DNA of 64,000 nucleotides from JBELHR01 sp049607205 (GTDB taxonomy: Bacteria > Bacteroidota > Bacteroidia > Flavobacteriales > Flavobacteriaceae), in NCBI GenBank assembly GCA_049607205.1, contig JBMYWH010000008.1, positions 20,479-84,478 of the forward strand, written 5' to 3'. The translations under genes and the position numbers were made by a program. Shown piece after piece: positions 9,475 to 17,195 of this stretch. The notes under the pieces are model-generated. The model searched no databases. It had not been told where the DNA came from and saw only the letters and a list, made by a program, of their open reading frames with translations. Each line of letters begins with the position of its first letter. Within the stretch, counting starts at the first letter, position 1.

Positions 9475-10926
9475 TTATATAAGTCCTGTTAGTTGGAATA
9501 GGGAGATGGTTAAAATTACGACAATTGGCCCCATTAATCCAGCGAGTAATCCTCCGGGTCTGAAATCTTTTTGTTCAATGAGTCCTGTACTGAATGCAAT
9601 GGCGTTCGGAGGAGTTGAAATTGGGAAGAATAATGCGGTTGAAGCACTTAATCCAATCACTAGTGGTAATATTATTGGGTTTTCAGGAGCCATAATAATA
9701 GCAATTGGTATCAAAATGGTAGTGGCTGCGGTATTACTCATAAAGTTAGATAGAACTACAGTAAGTAAAGCAAAGAAGGCTACAAGTCCTGTAAATGCCA
9801 AGTGGTATTCTTGTAATTGTCCAACGTAGTAAGCGGCAAGACCTGTTTCTTGGATCGCTAGTCCTAAAGACATACCACCGGCTACAAGCATCAGTGTATC
9901 CCAAGGTAGTTTTCTGACATCTTCGCTGGAAATTATTCTAAACATGGTCAAGAATATAATTGGAATGAGTGAAACTGTAGAGGCTGGAATTCCATGAAAA
10001 TTCCCGGTCATCCAAAGTGCTAAGGTTACTAAGAGGATTGCAGAAACTATTTTCTTTTTAAGTTTAAAAATTTTGTCGTTTGATCCTTCTTCTGGACTTC
10101 CTTCGGAAATGAATCCCAAGTCGATATGACTAACCTTAGGAACGTATCTTTTGATGAGAAATAGCCACATTATAAAGGTCATGATCATTGCGGTTGGAAA
10201 ACCTACAGCCATCCACTCTAAGAATCCGAAATTAATTCCATAATTGTTCAATGCCTCTACAGCAATAGCATTGGTTGGTGAACCAATAATTGTTCCCATT
10301 CCACCCATAGCCGCTGCTGCAGGAACTCCAATCAGTACAGCTTTGGTATATTTAGCCTTAGGATCCAATGTTTTAAGAAAAGGTGATACTGCTGCGATCA
10401 TCATCGCTGTGGTAGCTGTATTGGACATAATCATTGAGAAAATGGCAGTGGTAAGCATGAGTCCCAGTAAAACATATTTAGGTTGAGTTCCGAATTTTGA
10501 AATACTCAGTTTAAAGACTGTTTTATCTAATCCCACTTTTTGCATGGCTTCTGCCAAGAAAAACCCACCAAGCATTAACCAAATAACGGAATTGGACCAG
10601 GTTTGTGCATATTTCTGAGTTAGAGCAGATGCGTTTTCAGGATCAACTTCTATATAATAATTACCTAAAGAGAAAATTAGGAAACCGATGATTAAGAGTC
10701 CTACTGCAAAGGGTGGAATGGCTTCGGTTATCCATAAGCAAATGGAAAATACTAAAAGAAATAAAACGTAAATCTGAGGGGTGTTTAAGGTTTGGCTATC
10801 GGCTGAAAGTGTGATGATAAAAGCCAGTATCACAGAAATTAGAAAATAAATTATGCGCTCTTGAATTCCAACTACTTTTTGGATTTCACCCATTATTTTG
10901 TTGGATATGGTCCTTGAATCTCCCAT
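9475..10926 (-). CDS. SLC13/DASS-family anion or dicarboxylate transporter
   Basis: This 483-residue inner-membrane protein has about 11-13 hydrophobic segments. Two SNT motifs characteristic of the DASS fold are present: SNTATTAMM in the first half and SNTAATTILIP in the second, each following a re-entrant hairpin. Family members such as VcINDY take up C4-dicarboxylates with sodium; some carry citrate or sulfate, so the exact substrate is open. It precedes a porin gene in the same operon. A TAAATTTG -7 element lies upstream at 10947-10954. Confidence 0.8.
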   Translation of the reverse strand: MGDSRTISNKIMGEIQKVVGIQERIIYFLISVILAFIITLSADSQTLNTPQIYVLFLLVFSICLWITEAIPPFAVGLLIIGFLIFSLGNYYIEVDPENASALTQKYAQTWSNSVIWLMLGGFFLAEAMQKVGLDKTVFKLSISKFGTQPKYVLLGLMLTTAIFSMIMSNTATTAMMIAAVSPFLKTLDPKAKYTKAVLIGVPAAAAMGGMGTIIGSPTNAIAVEALNNYGINFGFLEWMAVGFPTAMIMTFIMWLFLIKRYVPKVSHIDLGFISEGSPEEGSNDKIFKLKKKIVSAILLVTLALWMTGNFHGIPASTVSLIPIIFLTMFRIISSEDVRKLPWDTLMLVAGGMSLGLAIQETGLAAYYVGQLQEYHLAFTGLVAFFALLTVVLSNFMSNTAATTILIPIAIIMAPENPIILPLVIGLSASTALFFPISTPPNAIAFSTGLIEQKDFRPGGLLAGLMGPIVVILTISLFQLTGLI

Positions 10927-10946
10927 GATTATAAAATTTAGTTCCT

Positions 10947-10954
10947 CAAATTTA
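10947..10954 (-). promoter_or_regulatory. Promoter -7 element for the DASS-porin operon
   Basis: TAAATTTG on the minus strand matches TAnnTTTG and lies 20 nt before the ATG at 10926. Confidence 0.6.
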
Positions 10955-11020
10955 GATTCAAATTCAGATTTTTTGGGAAAAATTAACAGGGATTAACGAA
11001 AACGTTTTATATTTTAAATG

Positions 11021-11067
11021 ATTGAAAATCAATTAATTGCGTTTCTTTAAACATGATATTTATCATG
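11021..11067. promoter_or_regulatory. Inverted repeats in the menD/DASS intergenic region
   Basis: Two inverted repeats lie between the divergent promoters. ATTGA-AAA-TCAAT occupies 11021-11033, and CATGATA-TT-TATCATG occupies 11052-11067. The second contains TGAT-N4-ATCA, the core spacing of CRP/FNR-family sites, but its outer bases differ from TTGAT-N4-ATCAA. Function is inferred only. Confidence 0.35.
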
Positions 11068-11144
11068 AGGATAAAAATAATTTTAAATGTCTAAGATATT
11101 AGCGTCAAAAAAGGCATTTGTTAGGTCTAGCGAAATATAATACC

Positions 11145-11152
11145 TAAATTTG
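11145..11152 (+). promoter_or_regulatory. Promoter -7 element for menD
   Basis: TAAATTTG lies 24 nt before the menD ATG. A TTTG at 11117-11120 could be the -33 element, although the 24-nt spacer is slightly long. Confidence 0.55.
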
Positions 11153-11176
11153 TAGACAGAAATTAAACAAGGTTTT

Positions 11177-12874
11177 ATGAACATTTCAAACAAGCTTCAA
11201 GCTCAAGAACTCATGTTGGCTATGTCCACTTATGGTTTGACTAAAGCTGTTATTTCACCTGGGTCTAGGAATGCACCATTGACTATTTCTTTGACTGCTA
11301 ATCCTGAGATTGACTGCTACAGTGTTGTCGATGAGAGAGCTGCGGGTTTTTTTGCCTTAGGAATGGCACAACAATCAGGAAAGCCGGTGGTTTTGACCTG
11401 TACCTCAGGATCGGCCTTGTTAAATTATTATCCAGCCATCGCGGAGGCGTATTATTCTAAAATACCTTTAGTAATCGTTTCAGCAGACAGACCAGAACAT
11501 CTTATTGATAGGGGAGATGGTCAAACTATAAGACAGAAGAACGTATTTGAGAATCACATATTGGACTCTGTTAATCTCATTGAAGATGAGCCTAGTTTGA
11601 ATCGAATGAATCAAGCTTTGGAAACGGCTTTAAGCCAGAGTGGTCCAGTTCATATTAATATGCCATTTAATGAGCCCATTTATGAATTGATGCATGGGTA
11701 TTATCCAAGTTTGTTAGAAGCTTTTGAAAAGCAAAAGCCTTATGTCCCTGTACAAGAAGTTCCTCTACCTGTAGATGAGGTACAGGTTTATGCAAATAAA
11801 TGGAATAGTTCTAGTAAGAAATTGGTGTTAATCGGGGCGAAGATGCCTAATGAATTGGCGGAGATCCAGGTAGCTAAATTATTAAAAGATCCATCGGTGC
11901 TGGTGTTTTGTGAGAGTCTTTCTAATATACATCATCCCAATTTAATCAACCAGATTGATCAGCTTATATTTCTTTTAAAAGAGGATGAACTAGAAGCTTT
12001 AAGGCCCGATATACTGGTAACTTATGGAGGTTTGATAGTCTCAAAGAAAATCAAACAAGTACTGAGAACTTATTCCCCTAAGGAGCATTGGCATGTAGAT
12101 GCATTGGGTGTTCTAGATACTTATTTTTGTTTGACGAAACATTTTAAGATAAGTCCAGAATTGTTTTGGAGTCAGTTTTTCTTTTTGACCGAAGAAAATT
12201 TGAACTCAAATTATCAGTCCTTTTGGCTGGAGAGGCGTAATGTTCATAGAGAAAGGCAGCTAAGTTTTGTTGAGAAGCTACCCTATTGTGATTTTAAGGT
12301 GTTTTCTGAGATCATAAAGCAACTTCCAAGTAAATGTATGTTGCAACTTTCTAATAGTTCTGTGGTGCGTTATGTGCAGCTTTTTGAAATGAAGCCTCAG
12401 GTATATAGTTTTGCCAACAGGGGGACTTCAGGAATTGATGGTTCGAGTTCCACGGCTATTGGAGCTGCTGTAGTCAAGCAAGATCATCTTCCGACGGTGT
12501 TTATTTCCGGGGATACGAGTTTTATGTATGATTCCAATGCATGGTGGAATTCTTATGTGCCAAAAAACTTAAGGGTCATAGTAATTAATAATAATGGTGG
12601 TGGTATCTTTAGGATACTTCCAGGTCCTTCCTCAACAGAGGCCTTGTCTTATTTTGAGACCTCACACAACAGAAGTGTTGAGCATTTGTGCAAAATGCAT
12701 AGTTTAGACTATCTTAGTTATAGAGGAGAAGGAGATTTAAATAATAAATTAACTACATTTTTTAATGTAAAGGAATCTGTCAATGCAGCTGTTTTAGAGA
12801 TATTCGTACCTAAAGAAGCCAATGATAAGATTATCAAAGAATATTTTAAACATATTAATGGATATGGAATTTAA
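11177..12874 (+). CDS. menD: 2-succinyl-5-enolpyruvyl-6-hydroxy-3-cyclohexene-1-carboxylate synthase
   Basis: This 565-residue ThDP-dependent enzyme joins isochorismate with a succinyl-semialdehyde unit from 2-oxoglutarate. The N-terminal Pyr domain shows VISPGSRNAPLTISL, the ThDP-activating Glu region (VVDERAAGFFALGMA) and TCTSGSALLNYYPAIAEA. The C-terminal PP domain shows SGDTSFMYDSNAW and INNNGGGIFR, the ThDP diphosphate/magnesium motif. Length is normal for MenD. The adjacent CvfB-like gene starts inside its last codons, so the two are cotranscribed. Confidence 0.93.
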   Translation: MNISNKLQAQELMLAMSTYGLTKAVISPGSRNAPLTISLTANPEIDCYSVVDERAAGFFALGMAQQSGKPVVLTCTSGSALLNYYPAIAEAYYSKIPLVIVSADRPEHLIDRGDGQTIRQKNVFENHILDSVNLIEDEPSLNRMNQALETALSQSGPVHINMPFNEPIYELMHGYYPSLLEAFEKQKPYVPVQEVPLPVDEVQVYANKWNSSSKKLVLIGAKMPNELAEIQVAKLLKDPSVLVFCESLSNIHHPNLINQIDQLIFLLKEDELEALRPDILVTYGGLIVSKKIKQVLRTYSPKEHWHVDALGVLDTYFCLTKHFKISPELFWSQFFFLTEENLNSNYQSFWLERRNVHRERQLSFVEKLPYCDFKVFSEIIKQLPSKCMLQLSNSSVVRYVQLFEMKPQVYSFANRGTSGIDGSSSTAIGAAVVKQDHLPTVFISGDTSFMYDSNAWWNSYVPKNLRVIVINNNGGGIFRILPGPSSTEALSYFETSHNRSVEHLCKMHSLDYLSYRGEGDLNNKLTTFFNVKESVNAAVLEIFVPKEANDKIIKEYFKHINGYGI

Positions 12875-13280
12875 AGAAGGAGATCAGGTTGATTTGATTA
12901 TAGGACGATTTACTGACATCGGAATTAGAGTGATTGTAAACGAAGATTTTGATGGGATGTTGTATCGCAATGAAGTTTTCAAAAAGGTACGTGAGGGTCA
13001 GCGTTTGACCGGTTATGTGAAAAAACATCGCGAAGATGGTTTGATCGATGTGTCCTTGCAACCTATAGGTTTTGTTTCTGCTATAGAGGAGCACAAGGCA
13101 AAGATTCTAAGCAGGCTTCAAGATGAAGATGGTTTCTTAGCAATCAATGATAAGTCTACACCGGAACTGATTAAATATGAAATGCAGATGAGTAAAAAAG
13201 CTTTTAAGGCAGCAGTTGGTGGTCTTTTTAAAGAAAAGAAAATTCTAATTGAACCAGGAGGGATCAAATTAGTGGAATAA
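12858..13280 (+). CDS. CvfB-like S1/winged-helix nucleic-acid-binding protein
   Basis: A protein of about 140 residues that overlaps the end of menD by 17 nt from the ATG at 12858; the ATG at 12864 is an alternative. One S1-like beta barrel (FKEGDQVDLIIGRFTDIGIRV, then GQRLTGYVKKHREDGLIDVSLQP) is followed by a winged helix (GFLAINDKSTPELIKYEM, then MSKKAFKAAVGGLFKEKKI). This matches the C-terminal part of CvfB, which in Firmicutes has about 280-300 residues. The protein is therefore a short form lacking the N-terminal S1 repeats. A role in RNA binding or regulation is inferred. Confidence 0.75.
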   Translation: MDMEFKEGDQVDLIIGRFTDIGIRVIVNEDFDGMLYRNEVFKKVREGQRLTGYVKKHREDGLIDVSLQPIGFVSAIEEHKAKILSRLQDEDGFLAINDKSTPELIKYEMQMSKKAFKAAVGGLFKEKKILIEPGGIKLVE

Positions 13281-13316
13281 AAAAAAGGCGATTGATTATT
13301 CAATCGCCTTTTTTTT
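13281..13316. terminator. Bidirectional terminator between the CvfB-like gene and a barrel gene
   Basis: The stem AAGGCGATTGA / TCAATCGCCTT with a TTAT loop has A and T runs on both sides. It separates the converging genes ending at 13280 and 13329. Confidence 0.88.
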
Positions 13317-13328
13317 AGCTTATAAATC

Positions 13329-13793
13329 CTAGAATTGGTAACGAGCTGTAAATCCCCAGTTACTTGTTCTGAAGTCCGCACCTGTCAAAATGAAGGAAGG
13401 TCTATAATCAAAACCAACTTTCATTGGGAAATTGTTGATATTGTATTCAATACCGAAATCTCCAGCGACGGCGAAGTCAAAATTGTCTCTAAGGTAGAAT
13501 TCTGGACCAACTCCCATGAAAGCACTTAAACCTGCTGCTTCATTGATGGCAAATACCCAGTCCGCATAAGCACCAAGGTTTATACCATCAGGAAAAATTT
13601 CCACCCCTACATGAGCTCTAGAACTCTTGGCAAATGGAAGTACTGCATCTACTCCGAAGTTGTTTCCTAAACGAACTCCTAATTCAATAGAAGTCGATGT
13701 TTCTTTAGTGGTGGTAATAGAAGTATCTTGTTTTTGAGCAAAGGCTCCCATACTAAATAAAAATGCACTAAGGCATACGATTAGATTTTTCAT
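13329..13793 (-). CDS. Small outer-membrane beta-barrel protein, paralog 1
   Basis: A 154-residue protein with a signal peptide ending MGAFAQ. Short amphipathic strands follow (SIELGVRLGNNFGVDAVLPF, then GVGPEFYLRDNFDFAVAGDFGIEY), ending in WGFTARYQF with a C-terminal Phe, the usual barrel-insertion signal. It is clearly paralogous over its whole length to the next upstream gene at 13890-14351. A terminator and a short gap lie between the two, so each may be transcribed separately. No specific function is recognised. Confidence 0.75.
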   Translation of the reverse strand: MKNLIVCLSAFLFSMGAFAQKQDTSITTTKETSTSIELGVRLGNNFGVDAVLPFAKSSRAHVGVEIFPDGINLGAYADWVFAINEAAGLSAFMGVGPEFYLRDNFDFAVAGDFGIEYNINNFPMKVGFDYRPSFILTGADFRTSNWGFTARYQF

Positions 13794-13828
13794 AAGGCTA
13801 ATTTAAGTTGGGCGCGAAAGTAAATAAA

Positions 13829-13870
13829 AAAGGCTTAAAAACTCTCGGTTAATTGAGTTTTTAAGCCTTT
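13829..13870 (-). terminator. Terminator of barrel paralog 2
   Basis: A 16-bp perfect stem (AAAGGCTTAAAAACTC / its complement) with a 10-nt loop lies 20 nt past the stop of the 13890-14351 gene. Confidence 0.8.
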
Positions 13871-13889
13871 AATAAATCTAAAGTTTTCT

Positions 13890-14351
13890 CTAGAACCTAT
13901 AACGGGCCATGAAACCCCAGTTTCCGGTTCTGAACTTATAGTCAATTAAAGTGAATCCTGGTCTCCAGTCAAAACCAATGGTCATGGGGAAGTTAAAAGC
14001 GTATTCCATACCGAAATCTCCTGCAACACCAATGTCAAAGCCATCATAAAACCAAAATTCAGGTCCAACTCCTGGATAAATTTTAAGTCCATTAGTTTCA
14101 TTAATTTGCCAAATCCAATCCACATAGGTTCCTAGCATCACTCCATTGTTTCCAAACATTAAATTCGGATGTAGTCTTCCTGCTTTGGAAAATGGGACCA
14201 CAGCGTCAATTCCAATATCGTCACCAAAACGAACTCCTAATTCAATTTGATTAGATTTAACTTTAGTTGTTGATACACTTGAGGTTTGGCTATAGCCGGT
14301 GGCAACGGCTAAGAAAGTGATTAAAAATGCAATTCTTAGTTGATTTTTCAT
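13890..14351 (-). CDS. Small outer-membrane beta-barrel protein, paralog 2
   Basis: A 153-residue tandem paralog of the gene at 13329-13793, with a signal peptide ending ATGYSQ. The shared skeleton is IELGVRFGDDIGIDAVVPFSK, GVGPEFWFY, DIGVAGDFGMEY and FRTGNWGFMARYRF. The pair aligns essentially without gaps in the barrel region, so a local duplication followed by divergence is likely. Function unknown. Confidence 0.75.
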   Translation of the reverse strand: MKNQLRIAFLITFLAVATGYSQTSSVSTTKVKSNQIELGVRFGDDIGIDAVVPFSKAGRLHPNLMFGNNGVMLGTYVDWIWQINETNGLKIYPGVGPEFWFYDGFDIGVAGDFGMEYAFNFPMTIGFDWRPGFTLIDYKFRTGNWGFMARYRF

Positions 14352-14403
14352 GATTGAAAAGTTTTGAATTATTTTAAAGTATAGTTAAGATACTTAAAAT
14401 AAA

Positions 14404-15573
14404 TCAATTAAGCGCTATTTTTTCTAGAACACGTTCAATATTTCTATAGTAATTGTCGTATTTTTCATGCCTTCCCTTCACTTTTTCAAATCCTTCCTTG
14501 TATTTAACCAAAGCTTTGCGGTAGGACTTCCCCTTTTCATAATAAAGGCCTACATAATAATAACCTAAAGGCTCCTCTGGGTATAAGTCGATAATCATGT
14601 TTCCAAACTCCTTGAGGTAATCCCCATTTTCTTTGTCTATGATATTAGACTCTAGTCTGAAGATATCGGCTGGTCTCATTGAAACTTCACTTCCGTATAG
14701 GTATTTGATTTGTGCATATTTATTTTCTAGAAAATCTATGGTTTGTTCAGCGCTGAGAAACCTAATTTCTTCTTCAAACTCTTTAGAGGAAATCGGACGG
14801 TATACTCTGTAAATTTCGTTAATTGCTAGACTTATTCCTTGACTGAATCTCAAAAGCTTGCTTTTCGATTTAGAGTCGTCAAAAATATAGTTGAAACTAT
14901 TGAACTCAATAGATTCTAAACTGTTTTGTACTGCTAGACTACTAGAAATATCTTCTACATTTCTTCCTTGATAGCCATTGGTGAAGTAGTAGTAAAAATC
15001 GTTATCTAATTTATTTTTCTGTCCGTCAATTAAATAATGAAAACCTTCGAAGTAGACAGGGTCCATTGAAATATAGGCATTAAAGCTAGGGACATCTTCC
15101 ACTAGGAAATAATTCACAAAAGCTGCAGTTTGATCATGCCCTATGATACAAGAAAAATGGGATAATGGAAAGCGTTCTTCTAAGGAAGGGAGCAATTCAT
15201 AGTTCACGAAATCCATAAACTTCCTTCCGAACTCATCAGGGAAGCCGGTAGCAAGATCAATTCCATAATCATATTCTAATTCGCTGGTCAGGTTTGCAAT
15301 TCCAACAATGATATGTTCCGGTGCTGCTTGGTTTTTTGTGAAATATTCCAGGGTACCGGTATAGGCATCAAAGACCAATTCACTATCTAAGATAATGGTC
15401 AGCGGATAGGTGTTTGAAGTTTGTGGTGTATAACTTTTAGGCAGATAAATCTGCAAGACCCTTTCGTCGTTTAGTTCGTTTGAAAAAAACTTTTCAATTT
15501 TTATTTGTTGACCCCTCATCAAATAAAAACTACAGAAAAAGACTAAAAAGAATACTTGGCGGTATATCTTCAT
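14404..15573 (-). CDS. Esterase-D-like alpha/beta-hydrolase-fold protein with Asp at the nucleophile position
   Basis: The protein has 389 residues from the ATG at 15573, which gives a clean signal peptide (MKIYRQVFFLVFFCSFYLMRGQ); a start at 15591 is possible but gives a charged extension. Residues 25-260 follow the esterase-D/Fes fold (LQIYLPKSY, YPLTIILDSELVFD, HIIVGIAN). The nucleophile elbow, normally GHSxGG, reads GHDQTA with Asp147 where Ser is expected. The C-terminal 120 residues are helical and TPR-like (GYYYVGLYYEKGKSYRKALVKYKEGFEK). It could be a pseudoenzyme or use Asp as nucleophile, as haloalkane dehalogenases do. It is divergent from menB. Confidence 0.7.
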   Translation of the reverse strand: MKIYRQVFFLVFFCSFYLMRGQQIKIEKFFSNELNDERVLQIYLPKSYTPQTSNTYPLTIILDSELVFDAYTGTLEYFTKNQAAPEHIIVGIANLTSELEYDYGIDLATGFPDEFGRKFMDFVNYELLPSLEERFPLSHFSCIIGHDQTAAFVNYFLVEDVPSFNAYISMDPVYFEGFHYLIDGQKNKLDNDFYYYFTNGYQGRNVEDISSSLAVQNSLESIEFNSFNYIFDDSKSKSKLLRFSQGISLAINEIYRVYRPISSKEFEEEIRFLSAEQTIDFLENKYAQIKYLYGSEVSMRPADIFRLESNIIDKENGDYLKEFGNMIIDLYPEEPLGYYYVGLYYEKGKSYRKALVKYKEGFEKVKGRHEKYDNYYRNIERVLEKIALN

Positions 15574-15628
15574 TGATTTTTCTTTTAGCAATTGCCAAAG
15601 TACTATTTTTTTTCTATATCAATAAGTT

Positions 15629-15636
15629 TATCTTTG
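15629..15636 (+). promoter_or_regulatory. Promoter -7 element for menB
   Basis: TATCTTTG lies 15 nt before the ATG at 15652. It lies inside the longer frame that opens at 15592, which supports 15652 as the true start. Confidence 0.65.
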
Positions 15637-15651
15637 AACAAAATATTGAAC

Positions 15652-16494
15652 ATGGAGAAAATTAATTGGGTGACTGTTAAGCAGTACGAGGATATTACCT
15701 ATAAAAAATGTGATGGTGTGGCAAGAATTGCCTTTAACCGTCCCAATGTTAGAAATGCTTTTAGACCGCAGACAACTTCTGAGTTATATGAGGCTTTTTA
15801 TGATGCTCAGGAAGACACGTCTATTGGTGTTATTTTACTTTCTGCTGAAGGTCCTTCAACTAAAGATGGAGTCTATTCTTTCTGTTCTGGTGGAGATCAG
15901 CGTGCCAGAGGACATCAAGGTTATGTAGGGACCGATGGAATGCATCGATTGAATATTCTTGAGGTTCAAAGGTTGATTCGATTTATGCCAAAAGTGGTGA
16001 TTGCCGTAGTTCCTGGTTGGGCCGTTGGAGGAGGACATTCTCTTCATGTAGTGTGTGACATGACTCTGGCGAGTAAGGAGCATGCAATCTTCAAACAAAC
16101 CGATGCGGATGTGACGAGTTTTGATGGAGGTTATGGTTCGGCCTATTTAGCTAAAATGGTAGGTCAGAAAAAAGCGCGTGAAATCTTCTTTTTAGGACGT
16201 AACTATTCTGCACAAGATGCTTTTGAAATGGGAATGGTTAATGCCGTGATTCCTCATGATGAATTAGAAGATACGGCCTATCAGTGGGCTCAAGAAGTCT
16301 TGGAGAAATCTCCAACTTCAATTAAGATGTTGAAATTTGCCATGAACCTTACCGATGACGGAATGGTAGGGCAGCAGGTTTTTGCAGGAGAAGCAACTAG
16401 ACTCGCTTATATGACAGAAGAGGCAAAAGAAGGTAGAAATGCCTTTTTAGAAAAGAGAAAGCCGAATTTCAAAGACATTAAATGGATTCCATAA
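15652..16494 (+). CDS. menB: 1,4-dihydroxy-2-naphthoyl-CoA synthase, Asp-type
   Basis: This crotonase-fold enzyme (280 residues from the ATG at 15652) cyclises O-succinylbenzoyl-CoA. Family signatures are FNRPNVRNAFRPQT, FCSGGDQRARG, PGWAVGGGHSLHVVCDMTLAS, SFDGGYGSAYLAKMVGQKKAREIFFLGR and the C-terminal EGRNAFLEKRKPNF. After KQT it has DADV where E. coli MenB has GPKV. That Asp is the side-chain carboxylate of type II MenB (as in M. tuberculosis), replacing the bicarbonate used by type I enzymes. The FAH-family gene follows with no gap. Confidence 0.93.
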   Translation: MEKINWVTVKQYEDITYKKCDGVARIAFNRPNVRNAFRPQTTSELYEAFYDAQEDTSIGVILLSAEGPSTKDGVYSFCSGGDQRARGHQGYVGTDGMHRLNILEVQRLIRFMPKVVIAVVPGWAVGGGHSLHVVCDMTLASKEHAIFKQTDADVTSFDGGYGSAYLAKMVGQKKAREIFFLGRNYSAQDAFEMGMVNAVIPHDELEDTAYQWAQEVLEKSPTSIKMLKFAMNLTDDGMVGQQVFAGEATRLAYMTEEAKEGRNAFLEKRKPNFKDIKWIP

Positions 16495-17106
16495 ATGAAG
16501 ATCGTTTGTATTGGGCGCAATTACGCAAAGCATATTGAAGAATTAGCTAATGAAAGACCTTCAGATCCGGTCGTGTTTATCAAACCGGATACAGCTGTGC
16601 TTTCTAAGCAGGCTCCTTTTGTGATACCTGAATACTCTAAGGATGTGCACTATGAACTAGAGGTGATGGTTAAGATCACCAAGGTTGGGAAGTATATTCA
16701 AAAGGAATTTGCCCACAAGTATTATCAGCAGGTAGGTCTAGGAATTGATTTTACCGCTAGAGATATTCAGCAGCAATGCAAGAATAAAGGCCTTCCATGG
16801 GAAAAGGCCAAAGCCTTTGATGGAAGTGCAAAAATTGGACAGTGGGTAGATAAAACGAAGTTTAAAGACCTAGACGCCTTGAAGTTTCAGATGCTGAAAA
16901 ACGGAGAAGTCGTTCAGGATGGAGATACTGCTCAGATGCTGTGGAAAATAGACGAGCTGATCGCTTATGTATCGCAGTTCTTCACCTTAAAGATAGGGGA
17001 TGTTCTGATGACAGGAACTCCTGCTGGTGTAGGACCTGTAGCTATAGGAGATGAGTTTGTAGGAACTTTAGAAGGAGAGGAAAATCTCAGGCTTAGAATT
17101 CGCTAG
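16495..17106 (+). CDS. Fumarylacetoacetate-hydrolase-family protein
   Basis: A 203-residue single-domain FAH-fold protein of YcgM/FAHD1 type. It shows CIGRNYAKHIEELANE, PVVFIKPDTAVL, the metal ligands HYELEVMV (ExE) and the later Asp of GIDFTARDIQQ, then LMTGTPAGVGPVAIGD near the end. Relatives act as acylpyruvases or oxaloacetate decarboxylases/tautomerases; the substrate cannot be set from sequence. It starts on the base after the menB stop, so it is cotranscribed with menB, but no menaquinone role is known for the family. Confidence 0.85.
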   Translation: MKIVCIGRNYAKHIEELANERPSDPVVFIKPDTAVLSKQAPFVIPEYSKDVHYELEVMVKITKVGKYIQKEFAHKYYQQVGLGIDFTARDIQQQCKNKGLPWEKAKAFDGSAKIGQWVDKTKFKDLDALKFQMLKNGEVVQDGDTAQMLWKIDELIAYVSQFFTLKIGDVLMTGTPAGVGPVAIGDEFVGTLEGEENLRLRIR

Positions 17107-17130
17107 AAAACTACTTAGTCCAAATCATAA

Positions 17131-17170
17131 AAAAATCTCGAAAACTTAAGATAGTTTTCGAGATTTTTTT
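17131..17170 (+). terminator. Terminator after the menB-FAH operon
   Basis: The stem AATCTCGAAAACT / AGTTTTCGAGATT is followed by a T run. It lies in the convergent gap before ctaA and may serve both strands. Confidence 0.8.
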
Positions 17171-17195
17171 ATGTCATTAAGGTTGGTGCAGTCAA

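Noticed and set aside
9362..9829. 155-codon plus-strand frame
   Set aside because: It lies antisense to the porin and DASS genes and has no recognisable protein pattern; shadow frame.
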